NCBI GenBank assembly: GCA_003135995.1
Contig: PNBM01000114.1
Coordinates: 2,832 to 17,432 of the forward strand
Direction of reading: 5' to 3'
DNA from: Ignavibacteriota bacterium
GTDB lineage: Bacteria; Bacteroidota; Ignavibacteria; Tepidaquicellales; Tepidaquicellaceae
Length of the DNA stretch: 14,601 bases
In this document: piece after piece, positions 13,900 through 14,601 of the stretch
Numbering within the stretch: position 1 is the stretch's first letter
Layout: each line of letters begins with the position of its first letter
Made by a program: the position numbers and the translations under genes
The notes under the pieces: model-generated
Seen by the model: only the letters and a program-made list of their open reading frames with translations
Told to the model about the DNA's origin: nothing
The model's database searches: none

Positions 13900-14601
13900 T
13901 TACTTTAGTTTTTTTAAATTTTTAATTTTTTCCGACAACAAAGAACTTAGCAAGTCATAATTGTGAACATAGATGCTTGGATGTGATACAATATCGTTTA
14001 CTAATTTCTTCGTGTCCGTTACGAGTGTTTGTCCTTCATCGCTCAGTTGAGCGGTCTTCAAATCTTTAAGTTCATTTTCAGCATCTTTAATTAATTTCTG
14101 AATATCAGTTCTCCATTCATTAGCCGTTTCCCTGTAAGAATTATCATGGCATTTCAGACAAATATCCGTAGTGGGTTTTATTATTTTCACAGCATCGGAA
14201 TGACAATCTATACAGTTTACTTTGCCTGTTTTCATATAATCAGGCTGGGATTTGTTCATATAATTTCCGCTATATACCGATGCCTGGAACAGATGACACT
14301 TAGAGCAATCCTGGTCAGTGTTGACTTTAGTGTGATGACAAGTATTGCAGTTTTGTTTAGTTACTATAAGTTCACCATGTTTGTTTTCATTTGAATGGCA
14401 TTTAATGCACGGTAATTTTTCTTTTACTATGTGCTGATTATGAGAGAAATTCAAATCGAATATTTTTACAGATATCTCCTGTATTCCCGAATGGCAATTA
14501 TAACATTCATTCGGAATAAATTCCGAACCTGTCTGGAACGCCGGCAGCTTAACACTTGAACCAATTACATTTAAAGCCTGAACCATTAAATTATAACCTG
14601 C
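13900..14601 (-). CDS. Hexaheme c-type cytochrome, partial (5' end outside window)
   Basis: The frame is open to the right edge: five further codons (Ala-Gly-Tyr-Asn-Leu) precede the Met at 14586, and no signal peptide follows that Met, so the true start lies outside. Counting from that Met, six CXXCH motifs begin at residues 28, 60, 80, 94, 125 and 143. FSHNQH at about 47-52 is a c7/c3-type histidine pair before the second site. After the last heme comes a charged helical region (about 152-228) with a VHNYDLL motif, giving a heme head followed by a helical tail as in the undecaheme protein. It is upstream of the Rieske gene by 99 bases with no clear terminator between them, so it may be part of the same quinol-oxidising complex or its electron acceptor. 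More hemes may lie beyond the edge. Confidence 0.88.
   Translation of the reverse strand, partial: AGYNLMVQALNVIGSSVKLPAFQTGSEFIPNECYNCHSGIQEISVKIFDLNFSHNQHIVKEKLPCIKCHSNENKHGELIVTKQNCNTCHHTKVNTDQDCSKCHLFQASVYSGNYMNKSQPDYMKTGKVNCIDCHSDAVKIIKPTTDICLKCHDNSYRETANEWRTDIQKLIKDAENELKDLKTAQLSDEGQTLVTDTKKLVNDIVSHPSIYVHNYDLLSSLLSEKIKNLKKLK

Overview
The window is AT-rich and tightly packed. It looks like a chromosomal piece from an anaerobic or facultative Bacteroidota/Chlorobiota-type bacterium, and I would guess Ignavibacteria-like. The reasons are the very AT-rich spacers, the absence of obvious Shine-Dalgarno sequences, lipoproteins carrying a carboxypeptidase-regulatory-like domain, a CcmD of the short Bacteroidota style, and a b6-like cytochrome b next to a Rieske protein. 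This placement is inference; no rRNA or tRNA is present to confirm it.

Layout. Positions 52-1927 (+ strand) hold two tandem paralogous lipoproteins of unknown function. Everything from 2013 to the right edge is on the minus strand and concerns respiration with c-type cytochromes. In the direction of transcription (right to left) it appears to form three units. Unit A (14601-10110) encodes a hexaheme cytochrome cut by the window edge, a Rieske protein, a fused b6/subunit IV cytochrome b, a membrane-anchored undecaheme cytochrome and a tetraheme c554-like cytochrome; a terminator-like hairpin follows at about 10044-9994. Unit B (9934-6409) encodes an outer-membrane beta-barrel, a 14-heme cytochrome and a 7-heme lipoprotein cytochrome; a strong hairpin follows at 6398-6366. 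Unit C (6246-2013) encodes a TPR lipoprotein and the maturation proteins CcmC, CcmD, CcmE and CcmF.

How the genes fit together. Unit A looks like a quinol:cytochrome c oxidoreductase in which a multiheme cytochrome takes the place of cytochrome c1/f. Unit B has the parts of a porin-cytochrome conduit that could pass electrons across the outer membrane: a barrel, a periplasmic multiheme protein and a multiheme lipoprotein. Unit C supplies part of the System I machinery that attaches heme to these proteins. The five cytochromes carry 42 heme-attachment motifs in total: 41 CXXCH and one CX4CH. CcmE has the cysteine-type CXXXY heme site and no ccmG or ccmH is present, which fits the System I variant that works without CcmH. 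ccmA and ccmB are also absent and must lie elsewhere.

The most notable points are the bc complex built around an 11-heme subunit, the 14-heme/7-heme/barrel cassette with an embedded CX4CH site, the Cys-type CcmE system with an adjacent TPR lipoprotein, and a heptamer repeat (AAATGTT) occurring in direct orientation on both sides of ccmF-ccmE-ccmD. No mobile element, CRISPR array, tRNA or rRNA was seen. No gene-free stretch exceeds 300 bases; the longest are 9935-10109 and 6247-6408.
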